Shown: in pieces, positions 37,835 through 46,531 of the stretch
Layout: each line of letters begins with the position of its first letter
Numbering within the stretch: position 1 is the first letter of the stretch
The notes under the pieces: generated by a model
What the model saw: only the letters and a program-made list of their open reading frames with translations
The model's database searches: none
What the model was told of the DNA's origin: nothing
Position numbers and translations under genes: made by a program
Origin: CAZSDU01 sp963662525
Lineage (GTDB): Bacteria; Bacteroidota; Bacteroidia; Bacteroidales; FEN-979
NCBI GenBank assembly: GCA_963662525.1
Contig: OY759717.1
Coordinates: 868,001-932,000 of the forward strand
Direction of reading: 5' to 3'
DNA length: 64,000 bases

Positions 37835-37843
37835 TATTTTTGC
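37835..37843 (+). promoter_or_regulatory. Bacteroidetes -7 element (TATTTTTGC)
   Basis: Matches TAnnTTTG 12 bases upstream of the porin gene. Confidence 0.45.
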
Positions 37844-37855
37844 AAAAAAAACTTC

Positions 37856-39277
37856 ATGCATAAAATATTTCTGACCCTTGTCACGACCCTTTGTATGGGA
37901 AGCTCTTTCGCTCAATTTAATGTTTCAGGAGAATTCCGTACCCGGGGCGAATATCGAGATGGTTACCTGCAGTTAAGGGATTCCTCAAAAATGCCCAACC
38001 TCGATATCCTTGGCCGCGCAAGAATTGCCTTTGACTTTAAAAATGAAAAATTTATTACGCGATTTTCTCTCCAGCAAGCATTTACCTATGGCCAGAATTA
38101 TTATTCTTCGGATACGATTTCGAAAAATACGGTCAACATTTTTGAAGCCTGGTTTAAATACAATTTTACCAGGACTCTTGGTCTAAAGCTTGGACGTACA
38201 GAGGTAGTTTATGATGATGAGCGGCTTTTCGGATCGTCGAGCTGGAGCATGTGGGGAGCAACACATGATATCATCCTCCTGCAATGGAATGCATCAGAGA
38301 AAAAAATCAAAGGTGATTTCGGGTTTGCCGTAAATAATGTCGCCCCGGCAAGCGCTTTTCTGAACTCCTATAACATGAGAAATAACTATAAATACCTTTC
38401 ATTTGTTTACTTCAGTAAGGCATTTTTCAAAGATCAGCTGAATATTTCCGTGCTCGCGGCAGTCGATGCTTTCCAAACTTACGGACTATCTGTAACAAAG
38501 ATCAAAAACGACACACAGTATATATATAATGAATACGACTCCATTATCGGGTACCTGCCCATTGTTACCAAAACCACCAGTATTCAGGAATTTCCCGACA
38601 TCCTCTATGCCCGGGCCACCGTGGGTGCCAGGGTCGATGTGAATATTAAAAAATGGAGCTTTATGGTGAATGCCTATTATCAGGGAGGACATGTCAGGGA
38701 TGGCCGTAAATTAAGTTCAAATTTCTATGCTGCCTGGGTTGCTTGCCAGGTCATCAAGCCACTCAAGCTTTTGATCGGGTTTGAACACCTGAGCGGGAAT
38801 AATTTCTCCGATACCACCCTATTGAAAACCAAAGTTACCGGATTCAGTACACTTTATGGAACCTCTCACCGTTTCTACGGATACATGGATATGTTCAACA
38901 CCCTGGTGAGAGATAATATGAGTATGGGACTGAATGACCTCTATGGGAGGGTTACCCTGAGTTTTACTGAAAAAATGTCGCTGGAAGCCACCTACCGTTG
39001 GTTCAGCATACCTCACCCCTATCTTTTTGTAAATAACCCTCAAAAAGGAGAATTACCCTATCAGGAAGTCGGAAAAAGCCTGGGATCGGAAATAGACCTG
39101 ATGTATATCTTTAAGCCAATACCAAATCTGGAAATTAACGCGGCTTATTGCTTTTTCCTTCCTGCTGCCACCATGGAAAAATATAATAACCTGAATGTGG
39201 GAACCTCAAAATTTGCCCAGTATGCATATCTCATGATCACCTATAAACCCAATTTTTTCAATTCGGATAAAAAATAA
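37856..39277 (+). CDS. Alginate-export-like outer-membrane porin
   Basis: 473 residues. Signal peptide (1-19, ending SSFA) then a beta-barrel with alternating hydrophobic strands: FNVSGEFRTRGEYRDGYL, GRARIAFDFKNEKF, LKLGRTEVVYDDERLFGSSSWSMWGATHD. The last pattern is the alginate-export/AlgE-type porin signature. Substrate unknown. Starts about 100 bases from the divergent pssA, and queA follows after one base. Confidence 0.7.
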   Translation: MHKIFLTLVTTLCMGSSFAQFNVSGEFRTRGEYRDGYLQLRDSSKMPNLDILGRARIAFDFKNEKFITRFSLQQAFTYGQNYYSSDTISKNTVNIFEAWFKYNFTRTLGLKLGRTEVVYDDERLFGSSSWSMWGATHDIILLQWNASEKKIKGDFGFAVNNVAPASAFLNSYNMRNNYKYLSFVYFSKAFFKDQLNISVLAAVDAFQTYGLSVTKIKNDTQYIYNEYDSIIGYLPIVTKTTSIQEFPDILYARATVGARVDVNIKKWSFMVNAYYQGGHVRDGRKLSSNFYAAWVACQVIKPLKLLIGFEHLSGNNFSDTTLLKTKVTGFSTLYGTSHRFYGYMDMFNTLVRDNMSMGLNDLYGRVTLSFTEKMSLEATYRWFSIPHPYLFVNNPQKGELPYQEVGKSLGSEIDLMYIFKPIPNLEINAAYCFFLPAATMEKYNNLNVGTSKFAQYAYLMITYKPNFFNSDKK

Positions 39278-39278
39278 T

Positions 39279-40505
39279 ATGAGCGATCCGCGTCTGATTG
39301 ACATCAGGGATTTCAACTATTCTCTTCCTCCTGACAACATTGCACAGTTCCCTTTGCCTTTACGGGATGCCTCAAAATTGCTGGTGCACCGGGATCATCA
39401 GCTCACACAAGCTGCCTTTTCAGAAATCGCCAGCTATCTGGAACAAGATAGTTTACTGGTCTTTAATGAAACAAAAGTAGTCCGGGCCAGGCTTATTTTT
39501 TTTACGCCAACAGGAGCTGAAATAGAGGTCTTCTGCCTTGAGCCAATTGAACCGGCGGAAATTCAGTCAGCCTTCTTAAGGTGCGGCAGTTCGACCTGGA
39601 AATGCCTGGTGGGAAATTCAAAAAGATGGAAAAATGGATTTCTGGAAAAAGAAATCAGACTAGGAGCGGAAAAACAACTGCTGGTGGCAAAGCAAAAAGC
39701 AATCTTCCCGGATGGAACCCATGCCATTGAATTTTCCTGGCAACCGGAAAATCTAAGCTTTTCAGGCATCCTTGAATCAGCCGGACAAGTCCCTTTACCT
39801 CCCTATATTCATCGCGCTCCGGACCAGGCAGATACACTCAGATACCAGACCATCTATGCCCGCAATGAAGGTTCCGTTGCAGCTCCTACAGCAGGTTTGC
39901 ACTTTACTGACAGGGTATTGAACAAATTGAAAGAAAATGGCTGTTCCTTTGAAAAAGTAACCCTTCATGTCGGTCTTGGAACATTTAAACCGGTAACAGC
40001 CAATACCCTGGGTGACCATCTGATGCACCAGGAAAAAATTGAAGTCTCCCTTGAGGCTTTAATGAATATTCGGAATTCCATTCATGAACCCATTATTGCA
40101 GTAGGAACTACGGCTGCCCGTACCCTGGAAAGCCTTTACTGGATGGGCTGTAAATGCCTGAACAGTGGTGCTGAGGCGACATTAGACATTGGCCAATGGG
40201 AACCTTATGGTTTTTATAAAGCTCCCCTGCCCTCTCCTGAAGATGCCCTGAGTGCCCTCATTCAACGGTTTAAAAAAAGCGGGGCATCGCATATCCGTGG
40301 TAATACCAGGTTGATCATCGTCCCGGGATATGAGTATAAAATGATTTCGGGACTGATCACGAATTTTCATATGCCCCAAAGTACATTACTGTTACTGGTG
40401 TCAGCACTGATCGGTGATGACTGGAAAAATGCATATGCTTATGCCCTTAAAAATGGATACAGATTCCTGAGCTATGGAGATTCCTGCCTGTTTTTTAAAA
40501 CTTGA
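39279..40505 (+). CDS. queA: tRNA preQ1(34) S-adenosylmethionine ribosyltransferase-isomerase
   Basis: 408 residues, somewhat longer than E. coli QueA (about 356). Transfers ribosyl from SAM to preQ1 at wobble position 34 of tRNA on the queuosine pathway. Visible family blocks: RDASKLLVH, LLVFNETKVVRARL, PLPPYIHRAPDQADTLRYQT, GSVAAPTAGLHFT, HVGLGTFKPV and GLITNFHMPQSTLLLLVSAL. Starts one base after the porin stop. Confidence 0.92.
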   Translation: MSDPRLIDIRDFNYSLPPDNIAQFPLPLRDASKLLVHRDHQLTQAAFSEIASYLEQDSLLVFNETKVVRARLIFFTPTGAEIEVFCLEPIEPAEIQSAFLRCGSSTWKCLVGNSKRWKNGFLEKEIRLGAEKQLLVAKQKAIFPDGTHAIEFSWQPENLSFSGILESAGQVPLPPYIHRAPDQADTLRYQTIYARNEGSVAAPTAGLHFTDRVLNKLKENGCSFEKVTLHVGLGTFKPVTANTLGDHLMHQEKIEVSLEALMNIRNSIHEPIIAVGTTAARTLESLYWMGCKCLNSGAEATLDIGQWEPYGFYKAPLPSPEDALSALIQRFKKSGASHIRGNTRLIIVPGYEYKMISGLITNFHMPQSTLLLLVSALIGDDWKNAYAYALKNGYRFLSYGDSCLFFKT

Positions 40506-40526
40506 CAACCTTTAGTCAGTTTTGTT

Positions 40527-40534
40527 TACCTTTG
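40527..40534 (+). promoter_or_regulatory. -7 element (TACCTTTG) with upstream TTG for tatA
   Basis: TACCTTTG lies 24 bases before the tatA ATG. A TTG at 40502-40504 sits 22 bases upstream, close to the -33 spacing. The promoter overlaps the queA stop. Confidence 0.5.
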
Positions 40535-40558
40535 TATGCTGTTTTAACAAAGAAAACC

Positions 40559-40780
40559 ATGAACCTATCTGTTTTATTGATCTTCGGCCTTGGTACAACA
40601 GAGATTATTCTGATTGCCCTGGTAGTCCTTTTATTATTCGGCGGAAAAAAAATTCCCGAATTAATGCATGGCATTGGTAAGGGGATAAAAAGTTTCAAAG
40701 ATGGGACACAGGGTATTGATGAAGCACTGAAAGACGAAAAAAAGCCCGAAACAGATTCCAAACCGGAACAAAATAACTAA
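40559..40780 (+). CDS. tatA: Sec-independent protein translocase TatA
   Basis: 73 residues from the ATG at 40559; an upstream start would add residues coding inside the queA end. One N-terminal membrane helix (about 10-28, FGLGTTEIILIALVVLLLFGG), the FGGKKIPEL hinge, an amphipathic helix (GIGKGIKSFKDG) and a polar tail. Forms the pore of the Tat pathway for folded, cofactor-loaded proteins. It directly precedes a gene with a twin-arginine signal, its likely cargo. tatC is not in the window. Confidence 0.88.
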   Translation: MNLSVLLIFGLGTTEIILIALVVLLLFGGKKIPELMHGIGKGIKSFKDGTQGIDEALKDEKKPETDSKPEQNN

Positions 40781-40809
40781 TTGATATTCAGAGATTAAGT
40801 TATCTAAAT

Positions 40810-40830
40810 GGAATGATTTTAAATCATTCC
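40810..40830. promoter_or_regulatory. Perfect 10-bp palindrome between tatA and the sulfur reductase operon
   Basis: GGAATGATTT and AAATCATTCC are exact complements around one central base. It lies 30 bases after tatA and 30 bases before a -7 element. It may be a terminator lacking a close T tract, or an operator for the reductase operon. Confidence 0.5.
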
Positions 40831-40859
40831 ATGAATTTTTATGATATTTCTTTTTCACT

Positions 40860-40867
40860 TACTTTTG
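40860..40867 (+). promoter_or_regulatory. -7 element (TACTTTTG) for the sulfur cluster
   Basis: Match to TAnnTTTG about 70 bases before the start of the molybdopterin reductase gene. Confidence 0.45.
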
Positions 40868-40936
40868 TATTGTTATATATCTAATAATATAGATGTTTTG
40901 ATTGGTCAGTTCGTCACCTGAAAATCAATTAGTTTC

Positions 40937-43165
40937 ATGAAAACCAGAAGAGAGTTTTTAAAACTATCTACCCTTGGTCTTGGGGGTATTGCATTATCGG
41001 CTATTGCGGATAATTTTACCAAAGACCCGAAAGCCCTTGAAAAGTTACTCAAAGGGGCTGGTTCCGGGGGTTTCTCCCTGAGAACACCCACCTATTGTGA
41101 GATTTGTTTCTGGAAATGTGCAGGCTGGGTTTATAAAAATGAAAAAGGAGAGATACAGAAGATTATCGGCAATGACGAGGATAATCAATGCAATGGACGC
41201 TTATGCCCAAGAGGAACCGGCGGTGTAGGCATGTTTTCAGATGAAGATCGTTTGAAAACGCCAATGATACGGGTTTCCGGTAAAGATGGTCAGACTTTCC
41301 GGCAAGCATCCTGGGATGAGGCGCTCGACCTGATAGCCGAAAAACTGAAAATCATCAAAGAAAAATACGGTGCAGAAAGCGTGGCATTATTTACGCATGG
41401 ATCCGGAACAGAATACCTTGAAACCTTGATCAAAGCCTATGGTTCTGATAATATTGCAGAACCGGCCTATGCACAGTGCAAAGGTCCCCGTGAAGCCGGG
41501 TTCCTCGCCACTTTCGGTGCGGGGTTAGGATCTCCTGAACCCACCGATATCCGTGATACCCGCTGTTTAGTTCTGATTGGGTCACATATAGGGGAAAACA
41601 TGCATAATGCTCAGGTACAGGAAATGTCGGATGCCATCGACAAAGGAGCTACCATTATCACCGTGGATCCCCGGTTCTCGACAGCAGCCAGCAAATCAAA
41701 ATTCTGGCTCCCCATAAAACCAGCCACAGATCTTGCGCTTCTGCTTTCATGGATACATGTGCTGATTCATGAAGGCGGATACGATCATGCCTATGTGGAA
41801 AAATATGCCAGCGGATTCGACCAGCTAAAGACACATGTCCAGCCATTTACACCTGAATGGGCCTATGGAATCACTACCATAACCCCGGATGTTATCCGGA
41901 AAACTGCCAGGGAAATGGCCAATGCTTCACCTGCCGTCATTGTTCATCCGGGGAGGCATGTCACCTGGTATGGCGACGATACCCAGCGCTCACGGGCCAT
42001 CGCAATTCTCAATGCTTTGCTTGGCAGTTATGGAAAACGCGGAGGTTTTTATCTTCCTGCCAGAGCCCTTCTTAAAAATGTTCCTTTGGCCCCATTTCCA
42101 GAACCTAAATGGACCTGGCGTAATATTGTCAATTATCCTTTTGCCGATGTCGGAATTACCAATGCGATCGTGGATGCTACCCTGGTCAATAAACCCGGCG
42201 CAAGTTCTGTCAAAGCCTGGATGGTGAATGGCACCAACCTGCCATTTACCATGCCGGATACCAAACGTACACTCAAAGCCATCCAGAATCTTGAGTTCCT
42301 GGTAGTCATTGATACCATGCCGATGGAGATCACGGGCTGGGCTGATGTTGTACTTCCCGAATGCACCTATCTTGAGCGATACGATAAACTCAGAAATGTT
42401 CCTGGCAGGGTTCCCCAACTTGCCCTCAGGATGCCGGCAGAAAAACCCCTCTATAGCTCAAAACCGGATTACTGGATAGCTACCCAGCTGGCATCCAGAA
42501 TGAAAATTTCTTCCTGGTTCCCATATAAAACCATGGAAGAACGACTGGAGGATGACCTGAAATTCATCGGCTCCTCTCTGAGTGAAATGAAAAAGATCGG
42601 AGTCAAGACCTTGCCTAGAGAAACCGATGATTTCCTTTATATCCCCGATGGTGCCGACTATGAATTCGGTACCGGTAGCGGAAAAATTGAATTGTATTCA
42701 AAAGATTTTGAAGAAGCCGGATTTGATCCGATGCCTGTCTATACCCGGCACCCGGAACCACCGGAGGGCTTTTACAGGCTCAGCTATGGAAGAGCTCCGA
42801 TGCATACCTTCTCCAGGACTTCCAACAATCCGAATTTATTTGACCTTAAAAAAGAACCAAGTCTTTGGGTTAATCCAAAAGTGGCCACCCATTGGGGATT
42901 AAAAAATGAACAAAAGGTTTACCTGGAAAACCAGGATGGCGTGGTAGCTTCTTTCCCCATTAAAGTCAGGATTACCGAACGGATCCGTTGGGATTCCGTA
43001 TATCTGTATCATGGCTTCGGGCATACGGATAAACGCCTTTCCCGGGCTTTTGGCATGGGAACATCGGATGCGGAATTAATCACCCGTGTCAATACCGATC
43101 CCCTCTGCGGAGGTACAGGAATGCGGGGCAACTTTGTTACTTTTAAACTCGATAAGGAGGCTTAA
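40937..43165 (+). CDS. Molybdopterin polysulfide/thiosulfate reductase catalytic subunit (PsrA/PhsA type)
   Basis: 742 residues. Twin-arginine signal (TRREFLKLS, residues 3-11), then a [4Fe-4S] site of Cys54, Cys57, Cys61 and Cys90 (TYCEICFWKC ... GRLCPRG), then Mo-bis-MGD domains with a probable Mo-ligand Cys181 in AYAQCKGPREAG. CISM family, periplasmic. Its neighbours are a four-cluster ferredoxin subunit and an NrfD-type membrane subunit, giving the Psr/Phs layout. Thiosulfate, polysulfide and sulfur reductases share this arrangement and the sequence does not settle the substrate. The end of the gene carries an AAGGAGG ribosome-binding site for the next gene. Confidence 0.85.
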   Translation: MKTRREFLKLSTLGLGGIALSAIADNFTKDPKALEKLLKGAGSGGFSLRTPTYCEICFWKCAGWVYKNEKGEIQKIIGNDEDNQCNGRLCPRGTGGVGMFSDEDRLKTPMIRVSGKDGQTFRQASWDEALDLIAEKLKIIKEKYGAESVALFTHGSGTEYLETLIKAYGSDNIAEPAYAQCKGPREAGFLATFGAGLGSPEPTDIRDTRCLVLIGSHIGENMHNAQVQEMSDAIDKGATIITVDPRFSTAASKSKFWLPIKPATDLALLLSWIHVLIHEGGYDHAYVEKYASGFDQLKTHVQPFTPEWAYGITTITPDVIRKTAREMANASPAVIVHPGRHVTWYGDDTQRSRAIAILNALLGSYGKRGGFYLPARALLKNVPLAPFPEPKWTWRNIVNYPFADVGITNAIVDATLVNKPGASSVKAWMVNGTNLPFTMPDTKRTLKAIQNLEFLVVIDTMPMEITGWADVVLPECTYLERYDKLRNVPGRVPQLALRMPAEKPLYSSKPDYWIATQLASRMKISSWFPYKTMEERLEDDLKFIGSSLSEMKKIGVKTLPRETDDFLYIPDGADYEFGTGSGKIELYSKDFEEAGFDPMPVYTRHPEPPEGFYRLSYGRAPMHTFSRTSNNPNLFDLKKEPSLWVNPKVATHWGLKNEQKVYLENQDGVVASFPIKVRITERIRWDSVYLYHGFGHTDKRLSRAFGMGTSDAELITRVNTDPLCGGTGMRGNFVTFKLDKEA

Positions 43166-43167
43166 CC

Positions 43168-43701
43168 ATGAGATATGCCATGGCCATTGACACCAGGAAG
43201 TGCGTGGGTTGCAGCGATTGTGTTGTAGCCTGTCAAACAGAGAATGATGTTCCCCACGGATTTGCCCGGGATTGGGTGGTGGAAGTTACCGACGGCACCT
43301 ACCCCCAATTGGAAATTGAACTTCGTTCTGAACGTTGCAACCATTGCGATAATTCTCCCTGCGTTCGCTGCTGCCCCACTGGTGCTAGCCATTTTGAAGA
43401 TGGAGGTATCGTACTTGTGAAGCACAACCGTTGTATCGGATGCGGGGCATGTATCACTTCCTGTCCTTATGATGCAAGATATTCACACCCCAAAGGATAT
43501 GTAGACAAATGTACCTTTTGCATTCACCGGATAAAAAAAGGGATGGAACCGGCCTGTGTATCGGTATGCCCGACAAAATGCATGTATTTCGGAGATCTCG
43601 ATGATCCCAACAGTCCTGTTTCTAAGATTCTGAGGGTACGAAAATTCAAAACCCTGATCCCGGAAGCCGGTACCAAGCCTCAATTATATTTCCTGATTTG
43701 A
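43168..43701 (+). CDS. Four-cluster ferredoxin subunit (PsrB/PhsB type)
   Basis: 177 residues, no signal peptide (hitch-hikes through Tat with the catalytic subunit). Four [4Fe-4S] cysteine sets: Cys12-15-18-22, then RCNHCDNSPC.RCCPTGA, NRCIGCGACITSCPYDAR and DKCTFCIHRIKKGMEPACVSVCP. Passes electrons between the membrane quinol subunit and the Mo enzyme. Starts two bases after the catalytic gene stop and is preceded by AAGGAGG (43155-43161), an unusually strong Shine-Dalgarno for this group. Confidence 0.9.
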   Translation: MRYAMAIDTRKCVGCSDCVVACQTENDVPHGFARDWVVEVTDGTYPQLEIELRSERCNHCDNSPCVRCCPTGASHFEDGGIVLVKHNRCIGCGACITSCPYDARYSHPKGYVDKCTFCIHRIKKGMEPACVSVCPTKCMYFGDLDDPNSPVSKILRVRKFKTLIPEAGTKPQLYFLI

Positions 43702-43723
43702 TATTTTCAAACTATCCAGCACG

Positions 43724-44665
43724 ATGAAAGAAGAATTAATCATCAGCGGCCGCAATAACCCATTTATTGATCCCTACCTGAATATCTGGCATTGGCAAAT
43801 TCCCCTATACCTTTTTCTTGGCGGACTATCTGCCGGCATTCTCTTCTTTGCTGCCCTGGCAACAATACAAGGAAAAGAAAAAGAATTACCTGCCGCGGTT
43901 AAATGGGCTCCTTTTTTGACTCCTTTTTTTCTCATTATTGGTTTAATTGCCCTCTTATTTGATCTGAAACATAAAATATTTTTCTGGCAATTGTACACTA
44001 CCATTCGGATTGAATCTCCGATGTCGTGGGGAGCCTGGACCCTGATGGTGGTAACCCCTCTTTCATTTATATGGTGTGCCCTGAATATCCGTGAAATTTT
44101 TCCGAAATGGAAATGGCCTAATACCATTTTTTCAGATCTGGAAGACTTTTTTAAAAAATATAAAATCCCAATGGCTTACATACTGATGATCTCTTCAGTG
44201 ATCCTCGGAGTTTATACCGGTATTCTTTTCTCAGCCTTTAATGCCAGACCCTTGTGGAATACATCCATTCTCGGTCCTTTGTTCCTCTCCTCGGGCTTGT
44301 CGGCAGGTGCTGCAGTTATTGTCCTGATGTCAAAAGAACATGATGAACGGATTTTTTATACACGGATTGACCTGATTCTTATTGCTGTTGAATTGTTTCT
44401 AATTGTCCATATGTTCATGGGATTTTTGGCCAGTACACAGGTACAGATCGATGCTGCTCATTTATTCCTTGGCGGATCATGGACAGCCCCTTTCTGGATT
44501 TTCGTTGTACTGATGGGATTAGTCCTTCCGGCAGCCCTTGAAACACTGGAAATTTTTGGATTTAAGGTACCGGCTGTTTTACCTGCAGGACTTGTATTAT
44601 TCGGCAGTCTGATGCTCCGTTTTATCATATCTTATGCCGGGCAGGAAAGCAGATGGTTATATTAA
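43724..44665 (+). CDS. NrfD/PsrC-type membrane quinol subunit
   Basis: 313 residues with about eight membrane helices. The start NNPFIDPYLNIWHWQIPLYLFLGGLSAGILFFA is typical of the NrfD/PsrC family, which anchors the complex and oxidises menaquinol. Ninth-helix additions are absent. Third gene of the reductase operon. Confidence 0.85.
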   Translation: MKEELIISGRNNPFIDPYLNIWHWQIPLYLFLGGLSAGILFFAALATIQGKEKELPAAVKWAPFLTPFFLIIGLIALLFDLKHKIFFWQLYTTIRIESPMSWGAWTLMVVTPLSFIWCALNIREIFPKWKWPNTIFSDLEDFFKKYKIPMAYILMISSVILGVYTGILFSAFNARPLWNTSILGPLFLSSGLSAGAAVIVLMSKEHDERIFYTRIDLILIAVELFLIVHMFMGFLASTQVQIDAAHLFLGGSWTAPFWIFVVLMGLVLPAALETLEIFGFKVPAVLPAGLVLFGSLMLRFIISYAGQESRWLY

Positions 44666-44708
44666 TTTATTCAAGTAAAAAAAATCGGACCTTTTAAACA
44701 ATAACAAT

Positions 44709-45233
44709 ATGACTGTATTGAAAAAAACAAAGTACATGAATCCATACCTGGCCGGGGTACTGCTGGGACTGGTTCTCCTGGCAGCGAACTATATTGCGGG
44801 TCGTGGCCTTGGCGCAAGCGGCGCAATCAAAAGTACAGTAGTCGCTGCGGTTCAGACAGTAGCTCCTGGTTATGCCAAAGATGCCCGTTTTTACAAGGAA
44901 TACCATGAAGAACATCCGGGTAATCCCATGAATTCCTGGTTGGTATACCAGATGCTCGGTGTGCTTGTCGGGGGATTTCTTTCCGGCGTTATTTCGAAAC
45001 GACTTACTTTTAAAGTTGAACATAACCCAAAAATCACATCCAATCGCCGGCTTATTTTCGCTGCAGCAGGAGGACTGCTTTTCGGGCTGGGATCACAGCT
45101 GGGAAGAGGCTGTACAAGCGGATCTGCCTTAAGCGGAATGGCCGTTCTTTCAGTCGGAGGATTTATCTCCATGATGGCCATATTCGGCACCGGCTATGTG
45201 TTAGCTTACTTCTTTCGTAAAAACTGGATTTAA
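44709..45233 (+). CDS. YeeE/YedE (TsuA-like) transporter, N-terminal-type half
   Basis: 174 residues with about four membrane helices. The motif GLGSQLGRGCTSGSALSG contains one of the conserved cysteines of the YeeE/YedE thiosulfate permease family. A full-length TsuA-type protein has two such halves in one chain of about 350 residues; here a second half is encoded separately 25 bases downstream. They probably assemble as a heteromer importing thiosulfate or a related sulfur species. ATG at 44709 used; a second ATG at 44736 is possible. Confidence 0.8.
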   Translation: MTVLKKTKYMNPYLAGVLLGLVLLAANYIAGRGLGASGAIKSTVVAAVQTVAPGYAKDARFYKEYHEEHPGNPMNSWLVYQMLGVLVGGFLSGVISKRLTFKVEHNPKITSNRRLIFAAAGGLLFGLGSQLGRGCTSGSALSGMAVLSVGGFISMMAIFGTGYVLAYFFRKNWI

Positions 45234-45257
45234 ATACAGGCTTAAAAATATATTATT

Positions 45258-45848
45258 ATGGGACCATTAATTGCAAATGAACTGATTTCTGAAAACACCA
45301 ATCTCCTGCTTGCCTTTATCATAGGTATAGGATTTGGATTCGTGCTTGAACAGGCCGGATTCTCTTCCAGCCGGAAACTGGCAGGCGTTTTCTATGGATA
45401 TGATACTGTAGTTCTCAAAGTCTTCTTCACTGGGGCGATTACCGCGGCCATCGGATTATTGTTCTTCAGCCTTTTTGACTGGATCGACCTCAGCCTCGTA
45501 TACGTGAACCCTAATTTCCTGTGGTCAAATATCGTGGGAGGCATTATTATGGGTGCCGGATTTATCATGGGCGGTTTCTGCCCCGGGACCAGCTTCTGCG
45601 GCGCTGCCATTGGTAAAATCGATGCTATGGTATTCATTGGAGGACTTTTTATCGGTGTTATTATCTTCAATACCGGCTATCCGTTATGGGAGGAGTTTTA
45701 TAAATCCGGGAATATGGGATCCGAAAAGATTTCATCTTCCCTGGGAATGTCGGATGGGGTTTTCGCATTCCTGCTTATCCTGGTTGCCGTCGGAATGTTC
45801 TGGGCAGCTGAATGGGCTGAAAAAAAATTCCCCCGTGAAGAATATTAA
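45258..45848 (+). CDS. YeeE/YedE (TsuA-like) transporter, second half
   Basis: 196 residues with about five helices. It has FGFVLEQAGFSSSRKLAGVFYGYD and GGFCPGTSFCGAAIGK, the latter with two of the family cysteines. Together with the preceding protein it supplies the complete set of motifs of one full-length permease. Co-directional and closely spaced with the reductase and rhodanese genes. Confidence 0.8.
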   Translation: MGPLIANELISENTNLLLAFIIGIGFGFVLEQAGFSSSRKLAGVFYGYDTVVLKVFFTGAITAAIGLLFFSLFDWIDLSLVYVNPNFLWSNIVGGIIMGAGFIMGGFCPGTSFCGAAIGKIDAMVFIGGLFIGVIIFNTGYPLWEEFYKSGNMGSEKISSSLGMSDGVFAFLLILVAVGMFWAAEWAEKKFPREEY

Positions 45849-45877
45849 TTCAATCTTTTAACTTTAATATCATTGAT

Positions 45878-46516
45878 ATGAACACACGTGTGATCCTGTC
45901 CATTGTCCTTGTTTCACTGGGATTCATCATAGCCGCAATTCCTAAAAACACCACACAACCTTATAAGCTGACGGCTGAACAGATGCTCCAGGAAATCCAG
46001 AGCGGAAAGCAATTCATCTCCACCGATGAAATCGCTCAATACTTGATTGAGAAAAATCCAACCATCCAGCTTATCGATGTCAGATCTCAGGATGAATTTG
46101 AAAAGAATGGTCTTCCGGATGCCATCAACATCCCCTTATCCAGTCTTTTACTACCTGCCTCCAGGGAGACTTTTGATCAGCCTGAGAAGATCAGTATTTT
46201 TTATTCCAACGGCAACTCTCAGGCCCTGGAAGCATGGATGCTGACCCGCCAGCTCGGAATTGAAAATGTATATGTGATGCAGGGTGGGATCAATTACTGG
46301 ATTGAAACCATTATCAATCCTTCGGCTCCGCTTATTACCAATGCGGATGACGAAATTGCAAAATATGATTTCCGGAAAGGTGCTGGCATGCAACTGGGAG
46401 GTGCAGCCCCGGCAGCGGCAGTACAGGCACAGTCTGGGGCATCCGGCAATTCACCCAAAGCCCCTGCTCCCGGCGGAAAGAAAAAGAAAAAAGGTGTCTC
46501 CGGAGGATGTTCCTGA
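45878..46516 (+). CDS. Membrane-anchored rhodanese-like protein without catalytic cysteine
   Basis: 212 residues. One N-terminal membrane helix (about 5-21), then a rhodanese domain (about 45-145) with IDVRSQDEFEKNGLPDAINIP. At the position of the active-site loop (normally Cys-x-x-G-x-R) the sequence is FYSNGNSQA, so the sulfur-accepting Cys is missing. The tail from about 165 is Ala/Gly/Pro-rich, then a Lys patch and a final GGCS with one Cys. It may bind rather than transfer sulfur, or use the terminal Cys. Confidence 0.8.
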   Translation: MNTRVILSIVLVSLGFIIAAIPKNTTQPYKLTAEQMLQEIQSGKQFISTDEIAQYLIEKNPTIQLIDVRSQDEFEKNGLPDAINIPLSSLLLPASRETFDQPEKISIFYSNGNSQALEAWMLTRQLGIENVYVMQGGINYWIETIINPSAPLITNADDEIAKYDFRKGAGMQLGGAAPAAAVQAQSGASGNSPKAPAPGGKKKKKGVSGGCS

Positions 46517-46531
46517 TCAGAAATTAATCTC

